64,000 nt of DNA from positions 1 to 64,000 of the forward strand of contig NZ_FOVW01000001.1 of the NCBI RefSeq assembly GCF_900115305.1, in the 5' to 3' direction. The translations under genes and the position numbers were made by a program. Below, one piece after another: positions 51,450 through 59,850 of the stretch. Below the pieces are notes generated by a model that did not search any database, was not told the origin of the DNA, and saw only the letters and a list, made by a program, of their open reading frames with translations. Numbering within the stretch: position 1 is the stretch's first letter; each line of letters starts with the position of its first letter. The stretch is from Algoriphagus ornithinivorans. Lineage in GTDB: Bacteria; Bacteroidota; Bacteroidia; Cytophagales; Cyclobacteriaceae.

Positions 51450-53951
51450 TTAATCCATTACTTTTTGATCTGGTTTAGCCAATTTATGGATAGGCTCCAG
51501 TTCAACGATGTATACGCTTCTACCATGGGTACCGATGACAAGATCATTTTCTCTTTCTTGAATAACCATATCATAGATCGCTACATTTGGAATTTCACCT
51601 TGGAATAGATTCCAATTATTTCCTCCGTCCATGGTAACATATAAGCCATGGTCGGTACCCAAATACAGGATATTAGGGTTGGTATGATCTTCAACTATGA
51701 TATTACTGGATTCTTCCGGCATATTTCCTTTGATAGAAACCCAGGTTTTTCCATAATCAGTGCTTTTGAATAAATATGTATTGAACTCGTCAAATCTATA
51801 TCCATTCAAGGTGATGTAGACTAAGCCCTCTTGATGTTTGGAAGGAGCTATAGAGCTTACCCATCTGTCTTGAGGTAATCCTGCATTCAAAGATGTCCAG
51901 TTTCCTCCATTATTGCGGGTGATCCAGACATTGCCGTCGTCAGAACCAGCGTATAGAGTTCCAAACTCAAATGGAGACTCTTCAACTACTGTCAAGGTTG
52001 CAAATGGTACATTTCCACTTTTCTTGTTTTTAGTTAGGTCCGGTGAAATGGTAGTCCAAGTACTTCCTTGATCCAAGCTCTGATAAACATACTGCGAACC
52101 CATATAAATGATGTCCTGGTTATGATGGCTCAAACGAGCCGGAGTTCTCCAGTTCCATCTGTTTGGAGTATTTCCAATATCATGGCCCGGTGTGATTCTC
52201 TTTCTGTCTCCTGAACTTTTGTCTATCCTGAAATAATTCCCGAACTGGAATCCCGTATAGACGATATTGTTGTCTCTTGTATCCACGGCGACCACCATTC
52301 CGTCACCACCCATCAGAGATTCCCAAGGAGCTGAAGGGTCATTTTTTGAACTTCCAAACCATACTCCATTATCCTGCATACCTCCATAAACATTATATGG
52401 ACGGGCATTATCTGTCATGATGGAATAAAATTGAGAAATAGGCATCTGCGTGTTGAGATGATCCCATCTCGCACCGCCACCATAACTCCTATATAAGCCT
52501 CCATCATTGCCTAATAATATATGTTTCCCATCTTTAGGATTGATCCACATGGATTGATGGTCTGAATGTGGTCTTCCTATGGAGTCTGTTCTGGAAAAGT
52601 TTTTACCTCCGTCTCTAGATACCATCAAAGGCACGCCTAAAACGAAAACCTCATTTTCATCCTGAGTATTTACCCGAATTTCTCCGAAATAATAACCGTA
52701 AGTATTGTACAGCCTTCTTAAATCTGACTCTGAAACTTTAGTCCAGGATTTACCTGCATCTGCAGATCTGTAAATTTCAGCGCCTTTGATTGGTGCATCA
52801 AATAATGCAGCATTGGCATCATTAGAATCCCCATTGTAATTTGCTATTTGAGCCAAAGTGATCTTACCTGTTCGAAGCTGTCTTTTTACCTCTTCAGCCG
52901 TGTACTTACTGGCAAATTGATTTCTGCGTAAAAATGAGTTCAATCGCTTTTCTTCCAGTCCCAAAGCTTCAGCCAGGTTCATTTGTTTGAAATCATCAAA
53001 TTTCAAGGGATTTTCCTCTTCTTCTCTTCTTTGTCTAGGTTCCTCTTGGATTTGGTCAGATTTTGCCTGATTATCTAAGAGTGCATAAACTACATTGGGA
53101 TTGCTCTGTGCAAAATCAAATCCGATTCTACCAACAAATTCATCTTGAGGAAAGCCAGCAACTGCCTTTTTCCAGGTGTTTCCTCCATCTTCAGATCTCC
53201 ATATCGCAGAGCCTTTGCCTTGACCGACGAAGTCATATGCTTGTCTGAATCGCTCCCAAGAAGCCGCTAATAATACATCAGGGTTAGAAGGATGAATTTT
53301 GATATCGATGATCCCTGTATTGTCATCTATGTATAATACTTTTTTCCAGCTCTTGCCCCCATCAGTGGTTTTGTAAAGTCCTCGTTCCTTGTTTTTGGAA
53401 TACAGACTTCCCATGGATCCTACCCATACAATATCAGGGTTGGTAGGGTGAATTTGAATCTGTCCTATATGCTGCGAATATGGAAGGCCCATGAATTCCC
53501 AGGTTTTTCCCGCATCTGTAGATTTGTAAATTCCTGCACCGGCATAGGTGGATCGGGAAGAATTATTTTCTCCAGTTCCTACCCATAAGATGTTATTATT
53601 TGAAGGGGAAAGGGCCATATCTCCAATTCCCAAAGCTCCTTGATGGTCAAAAATAGGGGTGAAGGACTGTCCGTTGTCCTCAGTTTTCCAAACTCCTCCC
53701 GAAGCTGCAGCTATATAGAATGTATTGGGGTTTTGCGCTACCTCGATATCTACGATTCTCCCTGACATGTTGGTAGGGCCGATATTTCGAGCTTTGAATG
53801 ATTTCAATGGCGTAGAGCTAAACATCTGTTGATGTTTTTCCATAGACTCCTTGAATGCCTTTTCGCTGGTGGGTTTGATATCCTGAGCCTGCAAGCTACT
53901 AAATGAGAGAATCCCTGCAGCTAGAATCAGGTAAGTTGTGGTTTTTTTCAT
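51450..53951 (-). CDS. VPS10/sortilin-like BNR-repeat exported protein
   Basis: An 833-residue protein. The ATG at 53951 gives a signal peptide (MKKTTTYLILAAGILSFSSL, cut after LQAQ). About ten Asp-box (BNR) repeats run through the protein: TEDNGQSFTP, STDAGKTWEF, TTDGGKSWKK, SEDGGNTWKK, SADAGKSWTK, SRDGGKNFS, SLDQGSTWTT, TRNNGGNWTS, STDYGKTWVS and TMDGGNNWNL. This builds beta-propellers like sortilin/VPS10 or photosystem-stability factor proteins. Two blocks break the repeat pattern (about residues 300-375). No glycosidase catalytic residues were recognised, so the annotation sialidase should be avoided. Probably extracellular or periplasmic. Confidence 0.85.
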   Translation of the reverse strand: MKKTTTYLILAAGILSFSSLQAQDIKPTSEKAFKESMEKHQQMFSSTPLKSFKARNIGPTNMSGRIVDIEVAQNPNTFYIAAASGGVWKTEDNGQSFTPIFDHQGALGIGDMALSPSNNNILWVGTGENNSSRSTYAGAGIYKSTDAGKTWEFMGLPYSQHIGQIQIHPTNPDIVWVGSMGSLYSKNKERGLYKTTDGGKSWKKVLYIDDNTGIIDIKIHPSNPDVLLAASWERFRQAYDFVGQGKGSAIWRSEDGGNTWKKAVAGFPQDEFVGRIGFDFAQSNPNVVYALLDNQAKSDQIQEEPRQRREEEENPLKFDDFKQMNLAEALGLEEKRLNSFLRRNQFASKYTAEEVKRQLRTGKITLAQIANYNGDSNDANAALFDAPIKGAEIYRSADAGKSWTKVSESDLRRLYNTYGYYFGEIRVNTQDENEVFVLGVPLMVSRDGGKNFSRTDSIGRPHSDHQSMWINPKDGKHILLGNDGGLYRSYGGGARWDHLNTQMPISQFYSIMTDNARPYNVYGGMQDNGVWFGSSKNDPSAPWESLMGGDGMVVAVDTRDNNIVYTGFQFGNYFRIDKSSGDRKRITPGHDIGNTPNRWNWRTPARLSHHNQDIIYMGSQYVYQSLDQGSTWTTISPDLTKNKKSGNVPFATLTVVEESPFEFGTLYAGSDDGNVWITRNNGGNWTSLNAGLPQDRWVSSIAPSKHQEGLVYITLNGYRFDEFNTYLFKSTDYGKTWVSIKGNMPEESSNIIVEDHTNPNILYLGTDHGLYVTMDGGNNWNLFQGEIPNVAIYDMVIQERENDLVIGTHGRSVYIVELEPIHKLAKPDQKVMD

Positions 53952-54043
53952 ACGGTTTTCTGTGATTGGACAGGAATATAAGCATAAGCGGGCAAATCCG
54001 TATGGAAATGCCCGCAAGAGGAAAAGGTGGATGTTGAATGGTT

Positions 54044-55210
54044 TTATTTATTCACTAACCTAGTCTTGTAAATCACTGAGTAATCATTTTCAGCTTCAGA
54101 AAAATTCAAAGAAAACCAGATCTCTTCTCTTGATTTGACTTTATTCAAGCTTCCAAGAATTTCAGGGATTTCAATGAGTTTGCTAATTGATTTTCCATCA
54201 AAAATCACCAAGCCACCTTTGTTGAGTTTACCTGCTTCATCGAACATTTTATTAAAGTCAGATCCAGCTTCAGAAATAATTTGATTTGCAGTTTCATCAT
54301 CGAGGCCTGGTAGATAAGAAATCAAAAGCTCTTCCTGATTGAGGCTCAAGACAGAATTGATAGATCCTAGGAAAAAGTCCCTAGCATTGAAGCCTCCATT
54401 TGTTGGCTTTTTATCAGTATTTCTTTCTTGGAAATTTGGGATAGGGATCGGTTTTACCAGTGGAGGATTTTCCAAGTTTTTGAGTGAGTAGCTGAAGATT
54501 TTCGCTTCATTACGAAAACTTAAATGAAGCGAATCTCCACTTACAGTAAAACTGCAATAAAAATCAAGGGCGCCGTACTCTTTGGTTTCGCTGTTAAACT
54601 TGGACTCTTGAGGAAAGGGGATGATTGCTTGATATTCTCCTGTATTCAAATCAACCATTTCCAATCTTTTTGATTTGAGCTGTAAATCGATTCCCTGTTG
54701 ACCCAGATCGGAAAATCTACCGGGCATTTGAACAATTACTTGATTTCCCCAAACGAAATGAGATTGACTGGATGGAATCACCAAGCTGGATAATCCAGTA
54801 AATTCAGGTTTGAAGGAATCTGATCGTTTTCCATCCAGCGTGTAGGTTGCCAGTCCTTTACTTCCAGGTACGAGGTATTTCTCATTATCCATAAATTTTG
54901 CTACTCCTAGACGATTACCCAAAATCTGATCAGGACCTTCTTGACTTAGGTTGTATTGGTGAAGAATGGTTCCTTTTTGATCCGTAACTAGGATATCCTC
55001 TGTGTTTTGATCAATTAATAAATAGCGATTTCCCGCAGGATTGATATCCATCAAAGTAAGATTTCCCAAATAATCCACAACTAAAGAGTCGTAGATTTCA
55101 AATTGCAATTCTTGCTCACTGAGGGGAGTGGTTGGTTTTTCGCTTTTCTCTTGACTACACCCAATCAAAAGAATAAAAGCAGATAGAAAAATCAGTAGTC
55201 GGTTTTTCAT
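54044..55210 (-). CDS. Propeller lipoprotein (DUF4221/6-bladed beta-propeller-like), copy 2
   Basis: A 388-residue protein with a lipobox (MKNRLLIFLSAFILLIGC; lipid Cys18). The rest resembles a six-bladed propeller lipoprotein of the DUF4221 type: VDYLGNLTLMDINPAGNRYL, LIDQNTEDILVTDQKGTILH and YNLSQEGPDQILGNRLGVA. It is a tandem paralogue of the upstream gene (both open with the motif DSxxVDYLG and share G-x-ILxxxxYxxEGP). The start overlaps the upstream stop by 4 bp (55207-55210), so the two are translationally coupled. Function unknown; a cell-surface binding or sensing role is possible. Confidence 0.75.
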   Translation of the reverse strand: MKNRLLIFLSAFILLIGCSQEKSEKPTTPLSEQELQFEIYDSLVVDYLGNLTLMDINPAGNRYLLIDQNTEDILVTDQKGTILHQYNLSQEGPDQILGNRLGVAKFMDNEKYLVPGSKGLATYTLDGKRSDSFKPEFTGLSSLVIPSSQSHFVWGNQVIVQMPGRFSDLGQQGIDLQLKSKRLEMVDLNTGEYQAIIPFPQESKFNSETKEYGALDFYCSFTVSGDSLHLSFRNEAKIFSYSLKNLENPPLVKPIPIPNFQERNTDKKPTNGGFNARDFFLGSINSVLSLNQEELLISYLPGLDDETANQIISEAGSDFNKMFDEAGKLNKGGLVIFDGKSISKLIEIPEILGSLNKVKSREEIWFSLNFSEAENDYSVIYKTRLVNK

Positions 55211-56340
55211 TTTCGCTTGAGTTGAAGTTTATAAAAGGTCAGATAATCCTGCTCTTCGCCTAAGTATTCATCATGTCGTAGAGCATAAAAAGGTTTGTCC
55301 AAAGATTCAATATTCAGTATTCTTTGAATTTTATAGGGAATTGAAATTTCATTGGAGAGTGTTGAGTCGGGTTGAACAATCTTTAAGATCTGTCTCTGAT
55401 GATTTGGGTATTCCGGGAAGTTGTCGGGATTAAATAATTCATTTTCCATAAATACATCTTCATTTATTCCCTCTGTGTAATAAACAGCTATGCCTTGCTG
55501 AGTAGGAAATACCTGACGTACCGATCCATCTAACATTTTACTTCCTGAGATGTATTGATATTTTTCTGAATGCTCCCCGTTATCCATGAATTTTGAAGGA
55601 CTAATTGAAATCGTTTTGAGGAATTTTCCATCGCCTTGAGAAAGGTCGTAGATATGGATTAGGGGTTCATTGTCCAATATCAAATAAAGCAGGTCATCTA
55701 AAACTGAAAAATGAATCCACGGCCTTTCATAGAATGCATCAGATGAATATCTAGAAATGGGAGGGATCTTAATTATGGGTTCGGATTTTCCAGTTTCTGG
55801 GTCTACTTTTTCCAATAAATAATGATCTCTTATAAAATGAGGGTCATAAGGGTTGGCACCATCTCTTCCAGGATAATAAAGAATCAAGAAATCTCTCCAT
55901 TCATCAATAGTACGCATTATCCCACCACCATCTTTGGCTTCTGTTAGGAATTCTAAATTGATTTCGCGCTTGAAAGTTAGATCTTGATTAAATTCATATA
56001 ACCAACCGACAAAGCTTGCTGCGTACAATTTTCCATCTTTGGTAATTCTGGTTTTGGTTGGGTAAAAAACCTTACCGGGCCCTTCTACCGGGTAGGATTC
56101 TTCATAAAGGATGTTGCCTTCCTCATCGAATTTGAGAAGTTTGTTTTCTTTGAAATTAAATAATAAGCCTGTACCGTTGGTGAATTCTCCCCCATTAAAA
56201 GTTCCCAAATAATCCACTTGAATCGAGTCTACAATTTCTAACTCCCATTCATTAGACTCAGGAATATTTTGTTCTTTTTCAGTCTCGCAGGCAAAAAGGC
56301 TGATTGAAAAAAGGCAGATGCCTAGAATATTATTTTTCAT
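55207..56340 (-). CDS. Propeller lipoprotein (DUF4221/6-bladed beta-propeller-like), copy 1
   Basis: A 377-residue lipoprotein (MKNNILGICLFSISLFAC; lipid Cys18) with the same layout as the following gene: DSIQVDYLGTFNGGEFTNGT, KLLKFDEEGNILYEESYPVE, TRITKDGKLYAASFVGWLYE. Beta strands recur about every 40-45 residues. It is the first gene of the pair; the second starts inside its stop codon. The upstream 460 bp hold a palindromic repeat and the IS110 element, so any original promoter of this pair could have been moved or replaced by the insertion. Confidence 0.75.
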   Translation of the reverse strand: MKNNILGICLFSISLFACETEKEQNIPESNEWELEIVDSIQVDYLGTFNGGEFTNGTGLLFNFKENKLLKFDEEGNILYEESYPVEGPGKVFYPTKTRITKDGKLYAASFVGWLYEFNQDLTFKREINLEFLTEAKDGGGIMRTIDEWRDFLILYYPGRDGANPYDPHFIRDHYLLEKVDPETGKSEPIIKIPPISRYSSDAFYERPWIHFSVLDDLLYLILDNEPLIHIYDLSQGDGKFLKTISISPSKFMDNGEHSEKYQYISGSKMLDGSVRQVFPTQQGIAVYYTEGINEDVFMENELFNPDNFPEYPNHQRQILKIVQPDSTLSNEISIPYKIQRILNIESLDKPFYALRHDEYLGEEQDYLTFYKLQLKRK

Positions 56341-56579
56341 AATACAAAAAAGAAAGATGAACGCTAAAAATAGTCAAGGATGACCTAATTAAAAATTATT
56401 AGTTGTCTAATTTTGTGGGTTATTATTTTTTTGAAAATAATAAATCTGATTATCTGCAATCATGCCAGTTGCCTTATTTTCTTTGCTAGACAGGCTAGAA
56501 GACCGATGACCTCTGCCTACCGGCAGACAGGGAAGACCCAGCCACGGCCTTTAGGTTTGCAAAGTTGAATTATTTGAGA
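56341..56579. other. Intergenic region before the IS110 element
   Basis: This AT-rich stretch carries no gene. It must contain the promoter of the propeller lipoprotein pair (minus strand). Its only conspicuous part is the GC-rich patch around 56490-56555 with the palindrome listed separately. I cannot place the left end of the IS110 element exactly; it may lie in the last part of this region. Confidence 0.5.
56512..56527. repeat. Short GC-rich palindrome (possible dispersed repeat unit)
   Basis: TCTGCC-TACC-GGCAGA is a perfect 6-bp stem with a 4-base loop. It stands out in a GC-rich patch (about 56490-56555) inside an AT-rich intergenic region. Sequences like CTGCCTACCGGCAG occur as dispersed palindromic repeats in several Bacteroidota genomes as far as I recall; it could also be the target context of the IS110 element. 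Confidence 0.55.
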
Positions 56580-56637
56580 AAATCAGAGCTAATATCTTAA
56601 CGATTATTAAGTGACTCAGATATTGAATAAATTAAAA

Positions 56638-56772
56638 AAGAATGGGGTGAACTTTCGCCTCGGCTAGGCTAGCGACCTCTTGCCAGTATCAGTCCCCATT
56701 CTTAGTTGAGTTGCCAGAACCAGTTAGAATTTTAGGCTTTAGGCCTGTTAAAGGTTTTAGTTTCCGCAACTC
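56638..56772 (+). ncRNA. Candidate bridge RNA of the IS110 element
   Basis: Two consecutive stem-loops. Loop 1 (56638-56703): a perfect 10-bp stem AAGAATGGGG/CCCCATTCTT, a 15-base 5' arm, an apical GCTA-GGC-TAGC hairpin (56663-56673) and a 20-base 3' arm. Loop 2 (56708-56772): stem GAGTTGC/GCAACTC, 19-base arms on each side and an apical AGGC-TTTAG-GCCT hairpin (56734-56746). Two internal-loop hairpins in tandem before an IS110 transposase gene match the target-binding and donor-binding loops of bridge RNAs. An extra 5' stem-loop and the exact ends are not defined. Drawn by eye, not with a folding program. Confidence 0.65.
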
Positions 56773-56800
56773 TCATTTGTTAAACTTCAATGTCTAAATT

Positions 56801-57799
56801 ATGAAATTCAAATCAATTATTGGAGTCGATGTAAGTAAATCTACACTTGATGCCTATCTGAAGATCAACCAATGCCACGCAGTCTTTGAAAATAATGAGA
56901 AAGGTTACCAGGAGCTGGTGGAATGGGTAATGGAAAACTCTGGGTTAATACTCGCAGAAGAACTGCTTTTCGGATTTGAATCCACTGGGATTTATTCTTC
57001 AGAACTTGCTTTGTTTCTTGAAAAGCACTCCCTACCATTTTATATCATCTCAGGACTTGAATTAAAGCGATCCTTGGGAATAAGAAGAGGTAAGTCAGAC
57101 AAGGCAGACTCTAAAGACATAGCTGAATATCTTTATGAAAAGCAGGAGAAGATTATCCCCACTGTTCTTCCCAAAAAGGTCATCCAGGATCTCAAAAAGC
57201 TGTTTAATTACAGAGAGCGACTTGTAAAAGACAGAGCAGCTTACATCACCCGTATCAAAGAATATGAAGCTGTAGTTTCAGAAATCAAATTAAAAGTCTA
57301 TCAAAAATCCAATACCGAAGTAATCGCTTGTTTGGATAAGCAGATCCAAACCGTGGAGAAAGAAATAGACAAACTTTTACGCAAAGATGAACTGTTAATG
57401 AACCAATATAAGCTGATTAACTCTATCAAGGGCATAGGCCCACAGACAGCTGTTGCACTTATCGTCTTGACAGAAGGGTTTACCCTATTCGATAGCTGGA
57501 GAAAGTTTGCCAGTTATGCAGGAACAGCACCGTTTCCCAACCAGTCAGGTACATCCTATCGAGGGAGAACCAAAACCAGTCCGCTGGCGAATAAGAGAAT
57601 TAAAACACTGCTGACATTATATGCAGGCACAGCCATCCAATACAGCACTGAGATGAAGACCTATTACAAGAGAAGAACCGGTGAAGGGAAAAGCAAAATG
57701 AGCACACTTAATATTATCAGAAATAAACTTATTGCAAGGGCTTTTGCTGTTGTCAACCGAAATTCCAGCTATGTAGACATACTAAAATATGCCGCATGA
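56801..57799 (+). CDS. IS110-family transposase (DEDD recombinase)
   Basis: A 332-residue transposase. The N-terminal RuvC-like DEDD domain starts MKFKSIIGVDVSKSTLDAYL with Asp10, followed by Glu60 in FGFESTGIYS and the Asp pair in GKSDKADSKDIAEYL (Asp100, Asp103). A coiled-coil linker (about residues 145-200) leads to the C-terminal Transposase_20 domain with a helix-hairpin-helix motif (LINSIKGIGPQTAVALIVLT). The candidate catalytic serine is Ser249 in NQSGTSYRGRTK. All catalytic positions appear intact and the gene is full length, so the element may be active. IS110 recombinases work with a bridge RNA encoded beside the gene; see the RNA candidate upstream. Confidence 0.95.
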   Translation: MKFKSIIGVDVSKSTLDAYLKINQCHAVFENNEKGYQELVEWVMENSGLILAEELLFGFESTGIYSSELALFLEKHSLPFYIISGLELKRSLGIRRGKSDKADSKDIAEYLYEKQEKIIPTVLPKKVIQDLKKLFNYRERLVKDRAAYITRIKEYEAVVSEIKLKVYQKSNTEVIACLDKQIQTVEKEIDKLLRKDELLMNQYKLINSIKGIGPQTAVALIVLTEGFTLFDSWRKFASYAGTAPFPNQSGTSYRGRTKTSPLANKRIKTLLTLYAGTAIQYSTEMKTYYKRRTGEGKSKMSTLNIIRNKLIARAFAVVNRNSSYVDILKYAA

Positions 57800-58001
57800 A
57801 AAAAAACTGAAAATCTTCTTGCTTAAACCTTAGAATACTGGCAGGCGAAGCTTCCGGATTCTGATCCTTTTAGCAGACAATAAGCCGTATTTTTGTCAAT
57901 ACTGGTAAGAAAGCGGATATCTATAATAATAAATAATCAAAAAGTCTAGAAACTGTTAACGTGGAAGAATCATCTAAAAAGGCTGAGTAAAGGTTTATCT
58001 T

Positions 58002-59069
58002 TTATTTACTCTCTACTCTCATTTGATTCTCCAAGAGCTCCTGATTTCGTATTTCAGCAGAAAGCATTTGGGCATAATTTCTACCCTTTTTTAAACCATA
58101 TTGGGTGTATGCCTGAGATGCATAATCATGAGCCATGTGGAGGCTTCCTAATACTTCATAACCTACAGCAATATTGTAAAGTAATTTAGCACTGGTCTTA
58201 TAATCAGCTCCAACTATCCCTTCTTCCCATGTTTGGATGGCTTCTTCCCATTTCCCAACTTCTGCAAAGCGGTTTCCATTCTCCAATGCTGGTTGAGTTT
58301 TGGACTTTCTGAAATATTCTCGGCTAATACTAATAAACATTGGAGCGATTTTATAAGCATAACCGGAGCCGGCAAGCTCTCCAACTATCCTAGTGGCATC
58401 TGCTTTTGCAATTAGCATTGCGAGAGCTTGAGTTTTGGTCTCTGCTTCAGCAGTCCAAGTATTGGTTTTTTGAAATCGTTGCTGGTCAACAATCGTTTTA
58501 TTTTGAGGATCATACAGTCTAAAGCCCGCTGAGACATTAGCTACCCCTTCTAATCTCAATCCTTTTACTTCTACGGTTTGCGCATCTTTTCCCTCCCCAA
58601 CTGTTTTTTTGATGATTGCTTCTTTTTCAGTGGTGATAAAATCAGAATTGAAATTTTCAAGAGCTAAAACGGCGTCAGCCTGATATTGCTCACAGAGTCT
58701 TTCTATCGTAAACCAATCCAGAGGTTGGGGGAAAACCTGCCCAAACATTCCACCTGTGAGTCTTTGGTTGGCACGTTTGATTTGATAGCGCGGGCTTGTA
58801 TTCAGCTGTTGCTGTAAAGTGGCCAAAGTTGCTTCTATACTGTTTCTTACTTCAAAGGGCATTTCTCCAGTAATCAGGCCTTCAATGACATTCACCATTT
58901 CATTTTGTGGCTTAGTTCTGTCCACAATAACAATGGTCTGAACAGATGAGGGTACATTGATAGGGGCTGGTGTCAATCTTGTGAGAGTTACGCTCTTGGA
59001 GCAACTCATTGAAAGAATAGCGAGAGAAATCACTAAGAAAAAAGAGACTTGTTTGAAGCTTTTAAACAT
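58002..59069 (-). CDS. DUF6340 family lipoprotein
   Basis: A 355-residue protein with a lipobox (FLVISLAILSMSC; lipid Cys23). The N-terminal part (about residues 40-260) holds conserved blocks TIVIVDRTKPQNEMVNVIEG, FTIERLCEQYQADAVLALEN and VANVSAGFRLYDPQNKTIVD. Near the C-terminus TPR-like helices appear (VGKWEEAIQTWEEGIVGADY, LLYNIAVGYEVLGSLHMAHD). This is the DUF6340 pattern, a Bacteroidota lipoprotein family of unknown function. It lies 70 bp downstream of the GMC operon on the same strand, separated by a terminator, and directly faces the IS110 element. Confidence 0.85.
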   Translation of the reverse strand: MFKSFKQVSFFLVISLAILSMSCSKSVTLTRLTPAPINVPSSVQTIVIVDRTKPQNEMVNVIEGLITGEMPFEVRNSIEATLATLQQQLNTSPRYQIKRANQRLTGGMFGQVFPQPLDWFTIERLCEQYQADAVLALENFNSDFITTEKEAIIKKTVGEGKDAQTVEVKGLRLEGVANVSAGFRLYDPQNKTIVDQQRFQKTNTWTAEAETKTQALAMLIAKADATRIVGELAGSGYAYKIAPMFISISREYFRKSKTQPALENGNRFAEVGKWEEAIQTWEEGIVGADYKTSAKLLYNIAVGYEVLGSLHMAHDYASQAYTQYGLKKGRNYAQMLSAEIRNQELLENQMRVESK

Positions 59070-59098
59070 AGAGCTGGAATTTTCTGGAAAAATAGATC

Positions 59099-59130
59099 AA
59101 AAAAAATCCACAGAAAATAACCTGTGGATT
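59099..59130 (-). terminator. Terminator of the GMC oxidoreductase operon
   Basis: The 9-bp stem AATCCACAG/CTGTGGATT with loop AAAATAAC is followed on the minus strand by eight T. It is 10 bp downstream of the small-subunit stop. Confidence 0.85.
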
Positions 59131-59139
59131 TTATTGGGT

Positions 59140-59847
59140 TTAACCGATCAAATTGCCTTCATCATCCCACTGGGCGACTTTGGCTCTGTCTTCAGGTTTA
59201 AGGTAGAGAGCGCTATATTTTTCCGGATTGGAAAGGCCATGCTTGTTCAGAACTTCTTCTGGTACTCCGTCCCATACATTTGGCTGGTTACCTTTGTAGC
59301 CCATGTATTTCCAGCCTGCCTCTGTGGTAAAATACCCAGTACAGGTAAGATTTCTCAATAGGTTAAACCATTTCACTCCTCCTTCATAGGCAGGATCTGC
59401 TTTATCAGGCCAAGCTACTAATTCAACAATTTCAAGAACCTGATCTTTAGATAGCTCATTGAAAGGTTTTCCGAATTTTTCATCCGCTTCAAAGTCCAGC
59501 CACATCAATCCACCTCTCATAGGCGTCTGATAGTTGGGTTGGTCCAGCATCATGAAATCCATGAAATCTGTCACTTTAAGCTCCGTCGCAGCAGGAGATT
59601 CATTGTCAGCTGGCATTATGATGTCAATCAGCGTGTCAAGTTTTTTGCGCTCATCATCTGTGAAAAATTGATCAGCCAGTAATTTCGCGTCCCTGATTTT
59701 TTCCTCTTCAGTTCTTCCTCCAGGAGTTCCTCCTGTCAATACAGGCTCATGAGCGATGCTGCTATCTTCAGGATCACAGCCTGTCATCAGCAAGCCTGCC
59801 CCCAAAGAGCCTGTAAAGAGTAATTTTAGGTTTTCTCTTCTGTTCAT
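59140..59847 (-). CDS. Gluconate 2-dehydrogenase subunit 3 family protein
   Basis: A 235-residue small subunit. The N-terminus MNRRENLKLLFTGSLGAGLL has a twin-arginine (RRENLK) and a lipobox-like LLMTGC (Cys24), so it may be a Tat-exported lipoprotein. The rest fits the gluconate 2-dehydrogenase subunit 3 family (PF13618): FFTDDERKKLDTLIDIIMPA, DNESPAATELKVTDFMDFMM and GGVKWFNLLRNLTCTGYFTT. Such subunits carry the signal that exports their GMC partner, here encoded 3 bp upstream. The C-terminal tail ends QWDDEGNLIG. Confidence 0.92.
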   Translation of the reverse strand: MNRRENLKLLFTGSLGAGLLMTGCDPEDSSIAHEPVLTGGTPGGRTEEEKIRDAKLLADQFFTDDERKKLDTLIDIIMPADNESPAATELKVTDFMDFMMLDQPNYQTPMRGGLMWLDFEADEKFGKPFNELSKDQVLEIVELVAWPDKADPAYEGGVKWFNLLRNLTCTGYFTTEAGWKYMGYKGNQPNVWDGVPEEVLNKHGLSNPEKYSALYLKPEDRAKVAQWDDEGNLIG

Positions 59848-59850
59848 GGC

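Larger units (their letters stand above)
56580..57836 (+). mobile_element. IS110-family insertion sequence (approximate limits)
   Basis: This is built around the transposase at 56801-57799, with about 200 bp of structured non-coding DNA upstream and a short non-coding 3' part. Members of this family have no terminal inverted repeats, so the limits are estimated. The right limit is placed near 57836 because TTAGAAT-ATACTGGCA there contains sequences also present in the two upstream RNA loops. A second AATACTGG at 57898 makes this uncertain. No similar copy is in the window. Confidence 0.6.

Noticed and set aside
51450..53951. Annotation of the BNR protein as a sialidase
   Set aside because: Asp-box repeats alone are shared by sortilins and many propellers; the Arg triad and other sialidase active-site residues were not seen.
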